DNA of 64,000 bases from Candidatus Enterococcus leclercqii (GTDB lineage: Bacteria > Bacillota > Bacilli > Lactobacillales > Enterococcaceae). The position numbers and the translations under genes were made by a program. The stretch spans positions 310,001 through 374,000 of the forward strand of contig NZ_MAEH01000009.1 in NCBI RefSeq assembly GCF_009933135.1, in the 5' to 3' direction. The notes beneath the pieces were generated by a model. That model saw only the letters and a program-made list of their open reading frames with translations, was not told where the DNA came from and did no database searches. Position 1 is the first letter of the stretch. Each line of letters opens with the position of its first letter. Of this stretch, positions 1 to 8,260 are shown piece after piece.

Positions 1-1123
1 TAATTTCTTTTATGTTTTCATCGGTTTTTTGACTAACTGCATAATCTTCTTCATCAATTGCAGCTTTTTGAGATTCCATTCTGATTTTTTTCTGCTGAAG
101 CAGAGGAACTTCTTCAGTTAAAAGTTGTTTTCTATTTATTGACTCATCAAAATACTTACTTAAACGAATTATTTCTTCAATCAAAACTTTTTTATCGTCT
201 GTAGGAATTGGGTATCCGTTCCATAAGTGGTATAAGTACATTTCTTCATTAACAGCAAATGTCGGTTCAGTAGCCAGTATCGAATCAATAATTAACTTCT
301 TATCAAGATTTAAAGTGATACCTCTTCCTTTTCTGGAAAAGAGCCCTGTTGCTCGAAGGTATCTAAAATTTCGTTCAGCATAAGTATTAGCACTATCTTC
401 TTTTACCTTTAAGCCGTAAGTCTTTAGTATATTTTCTCTGAACTCTCTATCCACCCTACTTTTTTTTACTTTTCCTTCAACTTTATCACGTTTTTTTCGA
501 TGTTCAATAATTTTTTCTATAACATTATCTATTTCATCATGAGAATATACTGCCTGTAGAGCAACCATTTCAGATGTGGAAAGTCCTCTCGTTTCATTAT
601 CAGTTTCCATTAGTCTTTTTAAAACCTGTAAGACAAACACAAATGGTTTAAACTTCCCTTTAACATCCTTTAGGGATTGGACTGCAGAGGGCAGTTCATA
701 GCAAAGCAAAGCTCTAAGCATAACATCTTGCGCTTCAGATACATGTTCTATTGTAGCAAGACGATAGCCTTGAGGCGTGATTTGATAGGGGTTTCCACTT
801 AAATTAAGTTCAGGATGCTGATCGACAACCTTTAAAATAACGCCATCTTTTTTATCCTCTGTAACTTTCCGAGAGAACTTGTGTGTTATAAAACCTAATT
901 GAGAAAAACAAGATCTCCATTTTCTGCCTGAAGAATCAATATCGCTTTTTTCACTTAAGGCAATAACTCCACCATCACCTAATACTTTGGCAAATCCAGC
1001 TTCGTTTTCAACGCCAATAATGTTTCCATTATATTGAGAGTTTAGTAACGTATTCAAACCACTGGAAATTCTATTTGGATTTCTAACTGTAGTATTGCCA
1101 AACCCCCACATTACTTTAGCCAT
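1..1123 (-). CDS. AlwI-family Type IIS restriction endonuclease, N-terminal part (runs off left edge)
   Basis: Reading leftward from an ATG at 1123, about 374 codons stay open to the window edge, so the C-terminus is missing. An AAGGGGTG ribosome binding site lies 5 bases before the ATG. The start has the motif GNTTVRNPNRI, followed by SSGRKWRS near residue 80 and a helical region FKPFVFVLQVLKRL near residue 165. This pattern resembles the specificity half of AlwI-family Type IIS endonucleases. The nuclease half would lie off the window, so no catalytic residues are visible. It starts 12 bases after the methyltransferase stop, the usual methyltransferase-first order. It should cut DNA at or near an asymmetric site protected by the upstream enzyme. 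The family assignment is from remembered motifs; the recognition site is unknown. The region is AT-rich, consistent with acquisition by transfer. Confidence 0.65.
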   Translation of the reverse strand, partial: MAKVMWGFGNTTVRNPNRISSGLNTLLNSQYNGNIIGVENEAGFAKVLGDGGVIALSEKSDIDSSGRKWRSCFSQLGFITHKFSRKVTEDKKDGVILKVVDQHPELNLSGNPYQITPQGYRLATIEHVSEAQDVMLRALLCYELPSAVQSLKDVKGKFKPFVFVLQVLKRLMETDNETRGLSTSEMVALQAVYSHDEIDNVIEKIIEHRKKRDKVEGKVKKSRVDREFRENILKTYGLKVKEDSANTYAERNFRYLRATGLFSRKGRGITLNLDKKLIIDSILATEPTFAVNEEMYLYHLWNGYPIPTDDKKVLIEEIIRLSKYFDESINRKQLLTEEVPLLQQKKIRMESQKAAIDEEDYAVSQKTDENIKEI

Positions 1124-1134
1124 TTAATCACCCC

Positions 1135-3003
1135 TTAATAACCTACAAATAAATATTCCAAAACATCATTTTTATTGTTACCAACTTTATGTTTATGATT
1201 TCCAAAAGAATACTTGTAATCCACTTCAATAATTTTCAAATTGGAGAAATAGCGAGACATTATTTCCATCATTTCTTGCTTATTAGGAAGAGAATTTGAT
1301 GAATATGACACAACGACAATTTTATTGCTGTACTTCTTAAATAATTGGTCAAACGCTTCATAAGTTCCCTTTTTAGTACTAAAAGCGGTTGGATAATTTT
1401 TAAACTTTTTTGTCTTGGTATCCCATTGCATTTCAACGTTTTTCCAATTCTTTGCCAACCCCTCAACAAAGTGATATCTCCTAACGTATTCGTTATCACT
1501 CAAAGGACTAAAATACGGTGGATCAATATACACTAAATCCGCATCGCATTCTAAAGTCAATGCATCTTCGTTGAATATTCTATTCTCTTTCCCGTTATCA
1601 AATATGCTTTCATTGATTTGATATACAGCTTCCAAAAATTGGTCTTGTAGAGTTAGTTTCAAATCTCTTCTTCCATCATTATATCTGTTACCTGTATAAG
1701 TAAAAATCCCTCTTGGTCTCTTTTTCAAGCAAGCTCGCGTTAATGCAGCAAGAATTATTGAACGTTTGTATTCATTTTCTTCAAGATGCATATTAGTTCT
1801 GATAAGGTCAATAAAATTATTATCCTCATCAGAAAAATATAACCCTTTAAATGTTTCCGAAACAAATGTATCCAATTTTTCAGGTAGCGTATTGATCATT
1901 TTATCAATATCATCACCTGTAACAGTAACATTATTATTCTCAACAGTAGCTTTAGACATATTAGAAGAAAATGTCATATAGTCATTAGAAAAAACTTGTT
2001 TTCCCAAAGTCTTAAATAAATAACTCACAGAACCACTTCCACTAAACAAATCCAGAACTGAATCATAATCAAAATTGGACACAACTCCATTAATTGAGCT
2101 TAGTAATTTTTCTTTGCTGCCCATATATCGAGTTGAAGGAAACTTATTATTTTGTTCAGGAATCGTAACTGGTGAAGACGCAAATTTACGAGTCCCAGAA
2201 TAGTTTTTTACGATAATATCTTGCCCAGTTCGTTTAGCTGCATTACTATTAATCATTCTTTTCGTTTCAAATACCTGTATATCAAAATCTTTATACAAAT
2301 CTAAAATCAATGGATGAGCGGAATTGGTAAGCATTACATAGCATCCAAGTTCCGTTAATCTTTTCACCTCAATGGCCAATTCTCGTTGGTCATTTAAGCC
2401 AAACTGTTCTTTAGTATACCTTTTGAAATCAGAATACTCAGAAATAGGCATGTAGGGTGGATCCAAAAAGATGAAATCCCCAGGCTCAGCATATTCTCTT
2501 AAAACTTCTTTGTAGTCAGAATTATAAATATTTGTTCTTTGCAACTGTTGACTTGCAGCTCTTAAAGCAACCGCGTCTAATATCTTAGGATTTTTATACT
2601 TTCCAAAAGGAACATTAAATTCTCCCTTTTTGTTAACTCTGTATAAACCATTAAACCCTGTTCTATTCAAAAATACTGTTCTTGCTGCACGTTCAATATT
2701 GCTCAATCCATTTGTATTCAATGATCGAACTTCATAATAGAAATCTTTATCATAATAGTATTTTCCAAGCTCTGATATAAGCTTTTCGACATCATTAGCT
2801 ACTACTTCATATAGATTAATAAGTTCTTCATTGGAATCTGAAATAATTGCTTTCTCTGCCTGTTCAGAAAAATAAAGTGCACCTCCACCGATAAATGGCT
2901 CAATATATTTATTATAATTTCTAGGCATATTTTCATGCAATACCTGTAACATTTGAGTTTTACCACCCGCCCATTTTAAGATGGGTTTTAAATTCTTTTC
3001 CAT
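1135..3003 (-). CDS. Fused two-domain DNA adenine-N6 methyltransferase (D12/Dam class)
   Basis: The 622-residue protein contains two complete D12-class adenine methyltransferase domains. The first, residues about 1-270, has LKWAGGK at the SAM site, FIGGGALYF and the catalytic DPPY (LDPPYMPIS). The second, about 290-622, has YMGSKEKLL, DLFSGSGSV and a second DPPY (IDPPYFSPL). Tandem D12 domains in one chain are known from Type IIS systems such as M.FokI, where each domain methylates one strand of an asymmetric site. The ATG at 3003 is preceded by GAGAGAGGT. It is followed after 12 bases by the AlwI-like endonuclease and should protect host DNA from it. A TATAAT at 3045-3040 and a LexA-like palindrome at 3077-3088 lie upstream. 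Base composition is AT-rich compared with the rest of the window. Confidence 0.88.
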   Translation of the reverse strand: MEKNLKPILKWAGGKTQMLQVLHENMPRNYNKYIEPFIGGGALYFSEQAEKAIISDSNEELINLYEVVANDVEKLISELGKYYYDKDFYYEVRSLNTNGLSNIERAARTVFLNRTGFNGLYRVNKKGEFNVPFGKYKNPKILDAVALRAASQQLQRTNIYNSDYKEVLREYAEPGDFIFLDPPYMPISEYSDFKRYTKEQFGLNDQRELAIEVKRLTELGCYVMLTNSAHPLILDLYKDFDIQVFETKRMINSNAAKRTGQDIIVKNYSGTRKFASSPVTIPEQNNKFPSTRYMGSKEKLLSSINGVVSNFDYDSVLDLFSGSGSVSYLFKTLGKQVFSNDYMTFSSNMSKATVENNNVTVTGDDIDKMINTLPEKLDTFVSETFKGLYFSDEDNNFIDLIRTNMHLEENEYKRSIILAALTRACLKKRPRGIFTYTGNRYNDGRRDLKLTLQDQFLEAVYQINESIFDNGKENRIFNEDALTLECDADLVYIDPPYFSPLSDNEYVRRYHFVEGLAKNWKNVEMQWDTKTKKFKNYPTAFSTKKGTYEAFDQLFKKYSNKIVVVSYSSNSLPNKQEMMEIMSRYFSNLKIIEVDYKYSFGNHKHKVGNNKNDVLEYLFVGY

Positions 3004-3076
3004 AAAAAATATACCTCTCTCTTTTTTACTGCAGAAATAATTATAGCATAAAAAAAGAGAGACGTCCCTCTATTTA

Positions 3077-3088
3077 GAACGTACGTTC
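3077..3088. promoter_or_regulatory. LexA-like palindrome upstream of the restriction-modification genes
   Basis: GAACGTACGTTC is a perfect 12-base palindrome matching the core of the Gram-positive LexA (DinR) box CGAAC-N4-GTTCG. It lies about 32 bases upstream of a good minus-strand -10 (TATAAT, 3045-3040) serving the methyltransferase. No convincing -35 hexamer is seen. SOS control of the module is inference; a controller-protein operator is an alternative, but no controller gene is visible. Confidence 0.5.
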
Positions 3089-3132
3089 CTTATCTAAATT
3101 TCACTAAAAATTATCCGATTTGCACTCCTTTA

Positions 3133-3405
3133 TTACCTAGCCCTAATATTTTCAAAGCACACAACATACCCCGCAAAATCTCCCCATCGTTTTCTTTCTT
3201 CCGGTAACTTAAGCTTTTCCATCCAGTCACCGTTTAGTTCCATTTGTTCTACCAACTTATGAAATGCCTTTAAATTGATAATAAATGTATTATGAAGACT
3301 GGTTCTTAATTTATCCTTCTCCTGTTTTTCTTCCCTTGAAAAATAATTCCATTCGGTTCTCATTTTAGAATAGGCTAAAGCTGAATTTACTACTTCTTCC
3401 CACAA
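3133..3405 (-). CDS. Small hypothetical protein with a probably damaged start
   Basis: A 90-residue soluble, charged protein that I do not recognise, rich in Trp and Lys and ending CFENIRAR. It opens upstream of the methyltransferase on the same strand. Only a TTG start at 3405 is available in frame, and it has no good ribosome binding site. A well-placed ATG at 3422 behind TGGAGAA is one base out of frame. Inserting one G after that ATG would give a start MDYLHELWEE that joins this frame, so a one-base deletion near the start is likely. The gene may therefore be a recent pseudogene. Confidence 0.5.
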   Translation of the reverse strand: MWEEVVNSALAYSKMRTEWNYFSREEKQEKDKLRTSLHNTFIINLKAFHKLVEQMELNGDWMEKLKLPEERKRWGDFAGYVVCFENIRAR

Positions 3406-3620
3406 TTCGTGTAAATAATCATCTTAATTCTCCAGTACCTTGAAGATTGAATTATAAATATCCAATGAATCTTCAAATGATAGCGAGTCATTATTTCTTT
3501 TACATATCTATAACGAAATGGCACGATTGTAAGATATAAGTAATGACATAAAGCTGAGGATAGTTACAAAGGCTATTTTGGGCAGTTTAACATTATATTT
3601 ATTAAGTTGGAGGAAAGAAA

Positions 3621-4157
3621 ATGCAAATTATTGAAGCGTTATTACGTCAATATCCGTTGGGTTTTTTCTACATATGTAGCGTTATTGTTATCCTATTTCT
3701 TCGGTTAAGAATAGAGTTTCTAGAGCGTCCCTTTAAAAAAGAAGTATACCGACGCTACCGCAAAAAGCAATTTCACGAGTTACTGGTAGCGTCACAAGAG
3801 GATATACTAAAATATAGTAAATATTCTATTTTGTCTGTGCTGGGAATTGTCAGCACTTTTCTTTTAGCAGGTACTGCATACTATTTTTTGTATCTTGAGG
3901 ATTTAAAAAACGCATTTCCTATACTCTTAGGAATGCTTTGCAGCATATATCTACAATTTCCCAGAGTCATGTATATTTTAAAAAAAATAAAAATGGATCA
4001 TTATCTTATCGTACCAAGAAGAAATAAACTTTTTAAAGTGATGCTTGAAATTAAGAAGAAAAATGAATTGACATTTTACTATCAAATTTATCTCACGCTG
4101 GGAATGGTTGCACAAATTCTACCTTTTATCATAAGTTTCCAATTTTTAAACATATAA
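3621..4157 (+). CDS. Small integral membrane protein of unknown function
   Basis: A 178-residue protein behind TTGGAGGAAAGAAA, a strong ribosome binding site. Hydrophobic segments lie near residues 10-28, 70-95, 98-115 and 155-176, with basic loops between them, so three to four membrane spans are likely. The stretch after the first span (FKKEVYRRYRKKQ) is strongly basic and probably cytoplasmic. No motif points to a function. It stands alone, diverging from the AT-rich restriction-modification module, and is closed by a clear terminator at 4265-4297. It may belong to the same acquired region. Confidence 0.6.
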   Translation: MQIIEALLRQYPLGFFYICSVIVILFLRLRIEFLERPFKKEVYRRYRKKQFHELLVASQEDILKYSKYSILSVLGIVSTFLLAGTAYYFLYLEDLKNAFPILLGMLCSIYLQFPRVMYILKKIKMDHYLIVPRRNKLFKVMLEIKKKNELTFYYQIYLTLGMVAQILPFIISFQFLNI

Positions 4158-4264
4158 TGTCTACTGACTAATTACTCAAAATAAAGACAGCTCACCTAGT
4201 CATCAAAACCGGGGCAAGCTGCCTAGAATCGATTGAAAAGTAAAACTAATCTAGCTTTCCCGCC

Positions 4265-4297
4265 AAAATCCCGCCAGTGAAATCTGACGGGATTTTT
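4265..4297 (+). terminator. Rho-independent terminator
   Basis: A 13-base stem (AAAATCCCGCCAG paired with CTGACGGGATTTT, one mismatch) with a 6-base loop and a T run. It closes the upstream membrane protein gene. The rest of the gap 4158-4567 holds an inverted repeat (4304-4355) and no recognisable gene. Confidence 0.8.
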
Positions 4298-4303
4298 AGC
4301 ATA

Positions 4304-4355
4304 TGAATTCATCATAAGTTTAGGAAGACGGACTGCTGAGCTTATGACGAATTCA
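4304..4355. repeat. 15-bp imperfect inverted repeat
   Basis: TGAATTCATCATAAG (4304-4318) and CTTATGACGAATTCA (4341-4355) are inverted copies with one mismatch around a 22-base spacer. No T run follows on either strand, so this does not look like a terminator. It could be a protein-binding site for the downstream XRE regulator or a remnant of a mobile-element end. Confidence 0.5.
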
Positions 4356-4567
4356 GAATTATTCTGTTCAATTCAAGTCAGATACGATAGATTAGAAAGT
4401 GAGGCACCACCTATTTGAATGATTCCAGTATAAATGAACAGACATGGTAATAAACGAAAGAAAAAAGCATTTGTGTAGATTTGTCGCGCGGTATATGGGG
4501 GATTCTTAATTTCAGCTCTAGGATTTTAATGCGTGTCTAGTGATAATAAAGTGCAGGAGGGATTTTC

Positions 4568-5227
4568 ATGAAGATCGGAATTAAGCTGAAAGAGGCAAGG
4601 GTACAAAGAAAATGGACACAGGATTATGTGGCTTCTCAACTACAAGTGTCTCGCTCGACGATTTCAAGTTGGGAGGTGGGTCGTACATATCCTGACTTAG
4701 AATCCCTTGTTCGGCTAAGTGATCTTTTTGAAATTTCTCTTGATACTTTATTAAGGGAGGACCATACCATGACAAAAGATTTGAGTAAAAATATCAAGAA
4801 GGGTAGAAAGCTAAAGTGGATTGTCGCACTAGTATTGATTATCTGTCTCCCCATTTCCTTTTGGGCAGGTCAAAAGTATAAGAATCAAAGGATCACGTAT
4901 CTGTCCCCGACGATTGTAACCGCGACGAGTATTCCAGAAAAATTGACCAATGCCGAGCACATTGACTTATCCTTCGATGTCCCTCAAGGTCTCAAGTATC
5001 ATGGATATACAGAGTTCATTGAGAATAGTGTTTTATATATTTCATTACTAGCTAATTTTGAAACAACTAATAAATCACATGCAGAAAAGGTGGAAATTGA
5101 CCTTTCGGAACATAGTGATGCTGAGCTAAATAGCTTGAAAAATATAGTGATAGTTGATGGTGAATTTGGCGCACCTGATAAAACATTTGCTGACTTTGAA
5201 CAAAATGAGATATGGCGCGTCGACTAA
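4568..5227 (+). CDS. XRE-family transcriptional regulator with a membrane anchor
   Basis: 219 residues, start behind GGAGGGATTTTC. Residues 1-65 form a typical XRE/Cro helix-turn-helix (LKEARVQRKWTQDYVA, then VSRSTISSWEVGRTYPDLE). A transmembrane helix follows at about residues 77-96 (WIVALVLIICLPISFWAG), and the last 120 residues are predicted to lie outside the cell with no recognised domain. An anchored regulator of this kind may sense an extracellular or envelope signal, which is inference. It stands alone; the next gene is separated by 160 bases with an attenuator-like hairpin. Confidence 0.8.
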   Translation: MKIGIKLKEARVQRKWTQDYVASQLQVSRSTISSWEVGRTYPDLESLVRLSDLFEISLDTLLREDHTMTKDLSKNIKKGRKLKWIVALVLIICLPISFWAGQKYKNQRITYLSPTIVTATSIPEKLTNAEHIDLSFDVPQGLKYHGYTEFIENSVLYISLLANFETTNKSHAEKVEIDLSEHSDAELNSLKNIVIVDGEFGAPDKTFADFEQNEIWRVD

Positions 5228-5337
5228 GAAGCATAGATAGAATAAAGATGCTACAATATGTAGTATTGCGAGATTTCTCTCAGCTACAAAACATAGCCGG
5301 CAAGCGCACCACCAATTTTTCCATTTTATACCCGCTG

Positions 5338-5365
5338 AGTCAGCCGTCTATTCGACTGACTTTTT
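5338..5365 (+). terminator. Terminator or attenuator hairpin before the ECF gene
   Basis: AGTCAGCCG and CGACTGACT pair (one mismatch) around TCTATT and are followed by five Ts. It lies 24 bases before the start of the ECF S-component gene, so it either ends the XRE transcript or acts as an attenuator in a leader. I compared the 5228-5337 segment with remembered preQ1, THF and TPP riboswitch cores and recognised none. Confidence 0.6.
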
Positions 5366-5388
5366 AACTATTCTATAGGAGGCTGCTT

Positions 5389-5946
5389 ATGAAGGAACTT
5401 TCAGCAACGAAAACTTTTGCTATTTGTGCATTAGCGGTTTGTTTTAATATTGTTTTTGGGACGTTTATTGCTTACGTGCGAATTCCTTTTTTATTCTTGG
5501 ATGTTGTGGGCACGATTTTTATAGCAGCGAATTTCAAAATGTATTATGGTGTTCTGACCGCTATTGTCACGAGCCTGGTGATCAGTGTCGTGAGCGGGCC
5601 GTTATTTTTGCCATTTATCTTTGTTAGCATCACGATTGCAATCATCACAAATCTTATGGCACAAAAAGGCTTTGGCTACAAGCGTGCTTTTCTCACTGGC
5701 CTATTGCTGGCGTTACTTGGTTCACTGGTCAGCGCCCCGATTCGCTTAATTATGTTTGGTGGATTCTCCAATTCAATTACGGATTTTCTGATTCTCAGTT
5801 TGAAAGCCTCTTGACTAAAGATGATTACAGCAGCTTATTGGGGCGCAGTGACAGATAGTATTGTAGATAAAACACTGTCCTGCTTGTTGGTTGCTTGGAT
5901 GATGAAACGTCCTGTTTTTAAGGGATATTTCAACCGCCATTTTTGA
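5389..5946 (+). pseudogene. ECF transporter S component interrupted by an in-frame UGA
   Basis: The ATG at 5389 sits behind ATAGGAGG and starts a hydrophobic protein with about five to six membrane helices, of the type that captures vitamins or other small ligands for energy-coupling-factor importers. Translation stops at a TGA at 5812-5814 after 141 codons. The same frame then continues without interruption for 43 more codons (ITAAYWGAVTDSIVDK and a final membrane helix) to TGA at 5944-5946. The full length of about 185 residues is normal for S components, and the region after the stop looks like the expected last helices. A single nonsense mutation is the simplest reading. The ligand is not identifiable. 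Recoding of UGA or a sequencing error cannot be excluded. Confidence 0.75.
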
Positions 5947-6012
5947 GACAGCTGCAGGCTTTTGGTATCAACAAAGTGCTTACATATTTTCCTGTCTTCG
6001 CGTGATAATCAT

Positions 6013-6093
6013 AAAAAAACTCTTAGCTGCCAGGTACCGCTCTCCAAAAGTCTAACTTTGGGGGGTCACTACACTACTGCTAAGAGTTTTTTT
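6013..6093. terminator. Bidirectional terminator with a long structured loop
   Basis: A 15-bp perfect stem (AAAAAAACTCTTAGC / GCTAAGAGTTTTTTT) encloses a 51-base loop that has its own small hairpin (CCAAA...TTTGG). A- and T-tracts flank the stem, so it can end transcription of the ECF gene on the plus strand and of the WYL regulator on the minus strand. Confidence 0.7.
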
Positions 6094-6165
6094 ATCTTTA
6101 TGTAGCTGCGGTCATTGTGATTGCACTATCTTTTTGGATCTGATGGTTTGTGTCAAACACACTTT

Positions 6166-7206
6166 TCAATCACTATCCAAATCTCTTACATGTTCTTGTT
6201 TACCGTCTTTGTAGACCTCATACCCATATAACTCCAGAGCACCGATCATTTCATTGATGGTGTATTCCTTCATGGATGCTGGCGAAAGCACCTTGATCAT
6301 ATCTCCTTGGGTCAACAGCCACATCTTGGTACCATAGCCGTCGTTCACCTGCATTTCCAATGTGTACACATTGCCTTTCTGACTGATGATTTTGGAATCC
6401 GGGAAGCGATCCAGGACATACACCGGATCAAAATAGAATTCCACTCTCATGGTGATAGGACGTCCAAAATATGAAAATCTGCCAGTTTGATTTCTGAGCA
6501 GTCCACCTTCATAACGTTCGGTATATTCTTTGTGCTGGGCCGAACTTGAAAGTTTCTTCAGATCCTCCATATTGTTGATCCGGAACTTGTTCATATCGGA
6601 CAAGGTGGCGTTGTCTTTGCCACGATGATTGTCTGAAATCATGTATAAATACATATCTGAGAAATAAAGAGCCTCCGGAGTCCGTCTGAGGGTTTCGGTA
6701 GCGCCATTTTTAGAATAGGTGAATTCCACCATGCGATTTTCCTGAATTGCCTCACAAATCAACGGGACGCGATCCAATAAATCGGGTTGTGCCACGCCTT
6801 TGTAATGAAACTCTTCATTCAGCAAGAAACGCTGCAAGGTTTCCGGCTGGTGAGCCATGGACATCAGTTTGCCTCGCAGGCTATCTAATTCGTGACGATT
6901 GAATACCCGGCTGCCATAGAGGATTTTCAATAAAATCAACAACTCTTCGTCAGTCAGCCTTTCTAAATCAAAAAATTCGCCTTGATCCTTTAATTGATAA
7001 TTTCCTTTTCCGTCTCGCTGGATTGACACAGTCTCCCGAATGGTTTTTCCTGCGATATCCTCAGAAAGAACATCCTCGATAATTGCGATATCCCTTTGAA
7101 TTGTGGACTCCTTTTTACCGAACTCTTCCATTAACTCTCGCTTGGTGATTTTTCGACCACTCAGCAGTCGGATAAAAATCATCAATAGTCTTTGCTGCCC
7201 GTTCAT
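6166..7206 (-). CDS. WYL-domain transcriptional regulator (DeoR-type HTH)
   Basis: 346 residues. The N-terminus (RLLMIFIRLLSGRKITKREL, then KKESTIQRDIAIIEDVL) is a winged helix-turn-helix of the DeoR/HTH_11 type. Residues about 155-270 correspond to a WYL ligand-sensing domain (MVEFTYSKNGATETLRRTPE, then LYFSDMYLYMISDN), followed by a WCX-like C-terminal extension. Such proteins respond to nucleic-acid or nucleotide ligands in several characterised cases. The gene is alone, with a TATAAT at 7244-7239 on the minus strand as likely -10. Its target is not apparent; neighbours on both sides are transcribed toward or away from it as separate units. Confidence 0.85.
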   Translation of the reverse strand: MNGQQRLLMIFIRLLSGRKITKRELMEEFGKKESTIQRDIAIIEDVLSEDIAGKTIRETVSIQRDGKGNYQLKDQGEFFDLERLTDEELLILLKILYGSRVFNRHELDSLRGKLMSMAHQPETLQRFLLNEEFHYKGVAQPDLLDRVPLICEAIQENRMVEFTYSKNGATETLRRTPEALYFSDMYLYMISDNHRGKDNATLSDMNKFRINNMEDLKKLSSSAQHKEYTERYEGGLLRNQTGRFSYFGRPITMRVEFYFDPVYVLDRFPDSKIISQKGNVYTLEMQVNDGYGTKMWLLTQGDMIKVLSPASMKEYTINEMIGALELYGYEVYKDGKQEHVRDLDSD

Positions 7207-7641
7207 TTTGCACCTTCTCTATCGCTTATTGTTACCCCCATTATAAGGAAAAAATCTAGAAAAGACACGACCTCTTGTTTCAAGGAAATGCTGGCTAATG
7301 TGGTTTTTCTACTTCCAATATATAGTTTCTATTCATGCTTTCTACAATTATTTAAACATCCCTTGCATCCGCACCAGATGAATTCTTTGCTTTAGAAGAT
7401 ACTAGTCACCAATTTGGTTCCAATTTGGACTTTCTTGATATAATGACAACGATTCCTACAAAAAATCAGTTAGTTTGACTTGTTTATTCTGTGGAGACAA
7501 GGCCGGCAAAACCTGAAATCAACGGAGCTTCTGCATGTCGCAAGCAGCTCTTTCCCTTGATTTGACAGCTGGCAAGCAATGCTTGCTTGGAAACCGCCGA
7601 ATCTTCAGCTAAGGTAAACAAACATCTGGGAAAGGAGAAGG
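7207..7641. other. Intergenic region between divergent regulators
   Basis: 435 bases without a convincing gene. It contains the minus-strand -10 TATAAT of the WYL gene near 7240, a TATAAT on the plus strand near 7438 that may serve the XRE gene, and a small hairpin (CAAGCAATGCTTG) near 7575. Nothing else was recognised. Confidence 0.5.
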
Positions 7642-8127
7642 ATGATGGAATTTGGAGAACAAATAAAAACACTACGTATTAAAAATAACTTAACACAAGA
7701 ACAGTTCGGTACTCGCCTGAATGTCACCCGACAAGCCGTTTCAAACTGGGAGAATGATCGAAATCTTCCTGACCTAGAAATGTTGATTCTAATTGCAGAC
7801 GTTTTTCACCTTTCACTTGATGAATTGATTTTAGGAGGAACTCATGTGAATAATAATTTAACAGAAAAACTGATCAAAGACGGGAGTACTACAAGAAGGG
7901 CCAAGCTTAACCTGATTACGACTGCCATTGGTGCTTTTTTACTACTGTTGGGACTAGCTCTCTTATTTATTAAAGGGCACTCGGTGGAATATATTGATGC
8001 TGCCGGTTTTCTGCACGAAAATTTTTATCTGCTGCCTATTGGTATGCTCTTTTTACTTGCAGGAATCATCACCATCTCTGCCACTGGCGTATCTTATTTA
8101 GTGACACTTTTTAGAAAAAAATCGTAA
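7642..8127 (+). CDS. XRE-family regulator with a DUF3955-like membrane tail
   Basis: 161 residues. An XRE helix-turn-helix occupies residues 2-65 (IKTLRIKNNLTQEQFG, then VTRQAVSNWENDRNLPDLE). The C-terminal 70 residues carry two transmembrane helices (about 93-113 and 133-155). This layout, an HTH fused to a two-helix membrane domain, is common in Firmicutes. The ribosome binding site AAAGGAGAAGG lies close to two consecutive ATG codons (7642 and 7645); the second has the better spacing. It is a single-gene unit closed by a strong terminator. The function is not known; control of envelope or exporter genes would be a guess. Confidence 0.82.
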   Translation: MMEFGEQIKTLRIKNNLTQEQFGTRLNVTRQAVSNWENDRNLPDLEMLILIADVFHLSLDELILGGTHVNNNLTEKLIKDGSTTRRAKLNLITTAIGAFLLLLGLALLFIKGHSVEYIDAAGFLHENFYLLPIGMLFLLAGIITISATGVSYLVTLFRKKS

Positions 8128-8190
8128 TATCGCGGGGACTTCTCTACCTCATTCTTCTTTGATAAAGCATTTCATTGCTAGCCGCTTCAC

Positions 8191-8260
8191 AAAAAAAGGC
8201 GAAGCTCAGAGTACCTACACAACGATGGTTGGGTTTGTGCGCTAAGCTTCGTCCTTTTTT
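8191..8260. terminator. Bidirectional terminator
   Basis: AAAAAAAGG-C-GAAGCT pairs with AGCTTC-GT-CCTTTTTT around a loop of about 38 bases. It separates the convergent XRE gene (plus) and the DUF4130 gene (minus), whose stop codon lies at its right edge. Confidence 0.75.

Noticed and set aside
5228-5388. preQ1, THF or TPP riboswitch before the ECF gene
   Set aside because: None of the conserved cores was recognisable; only the terminator-like hairpin is supported.
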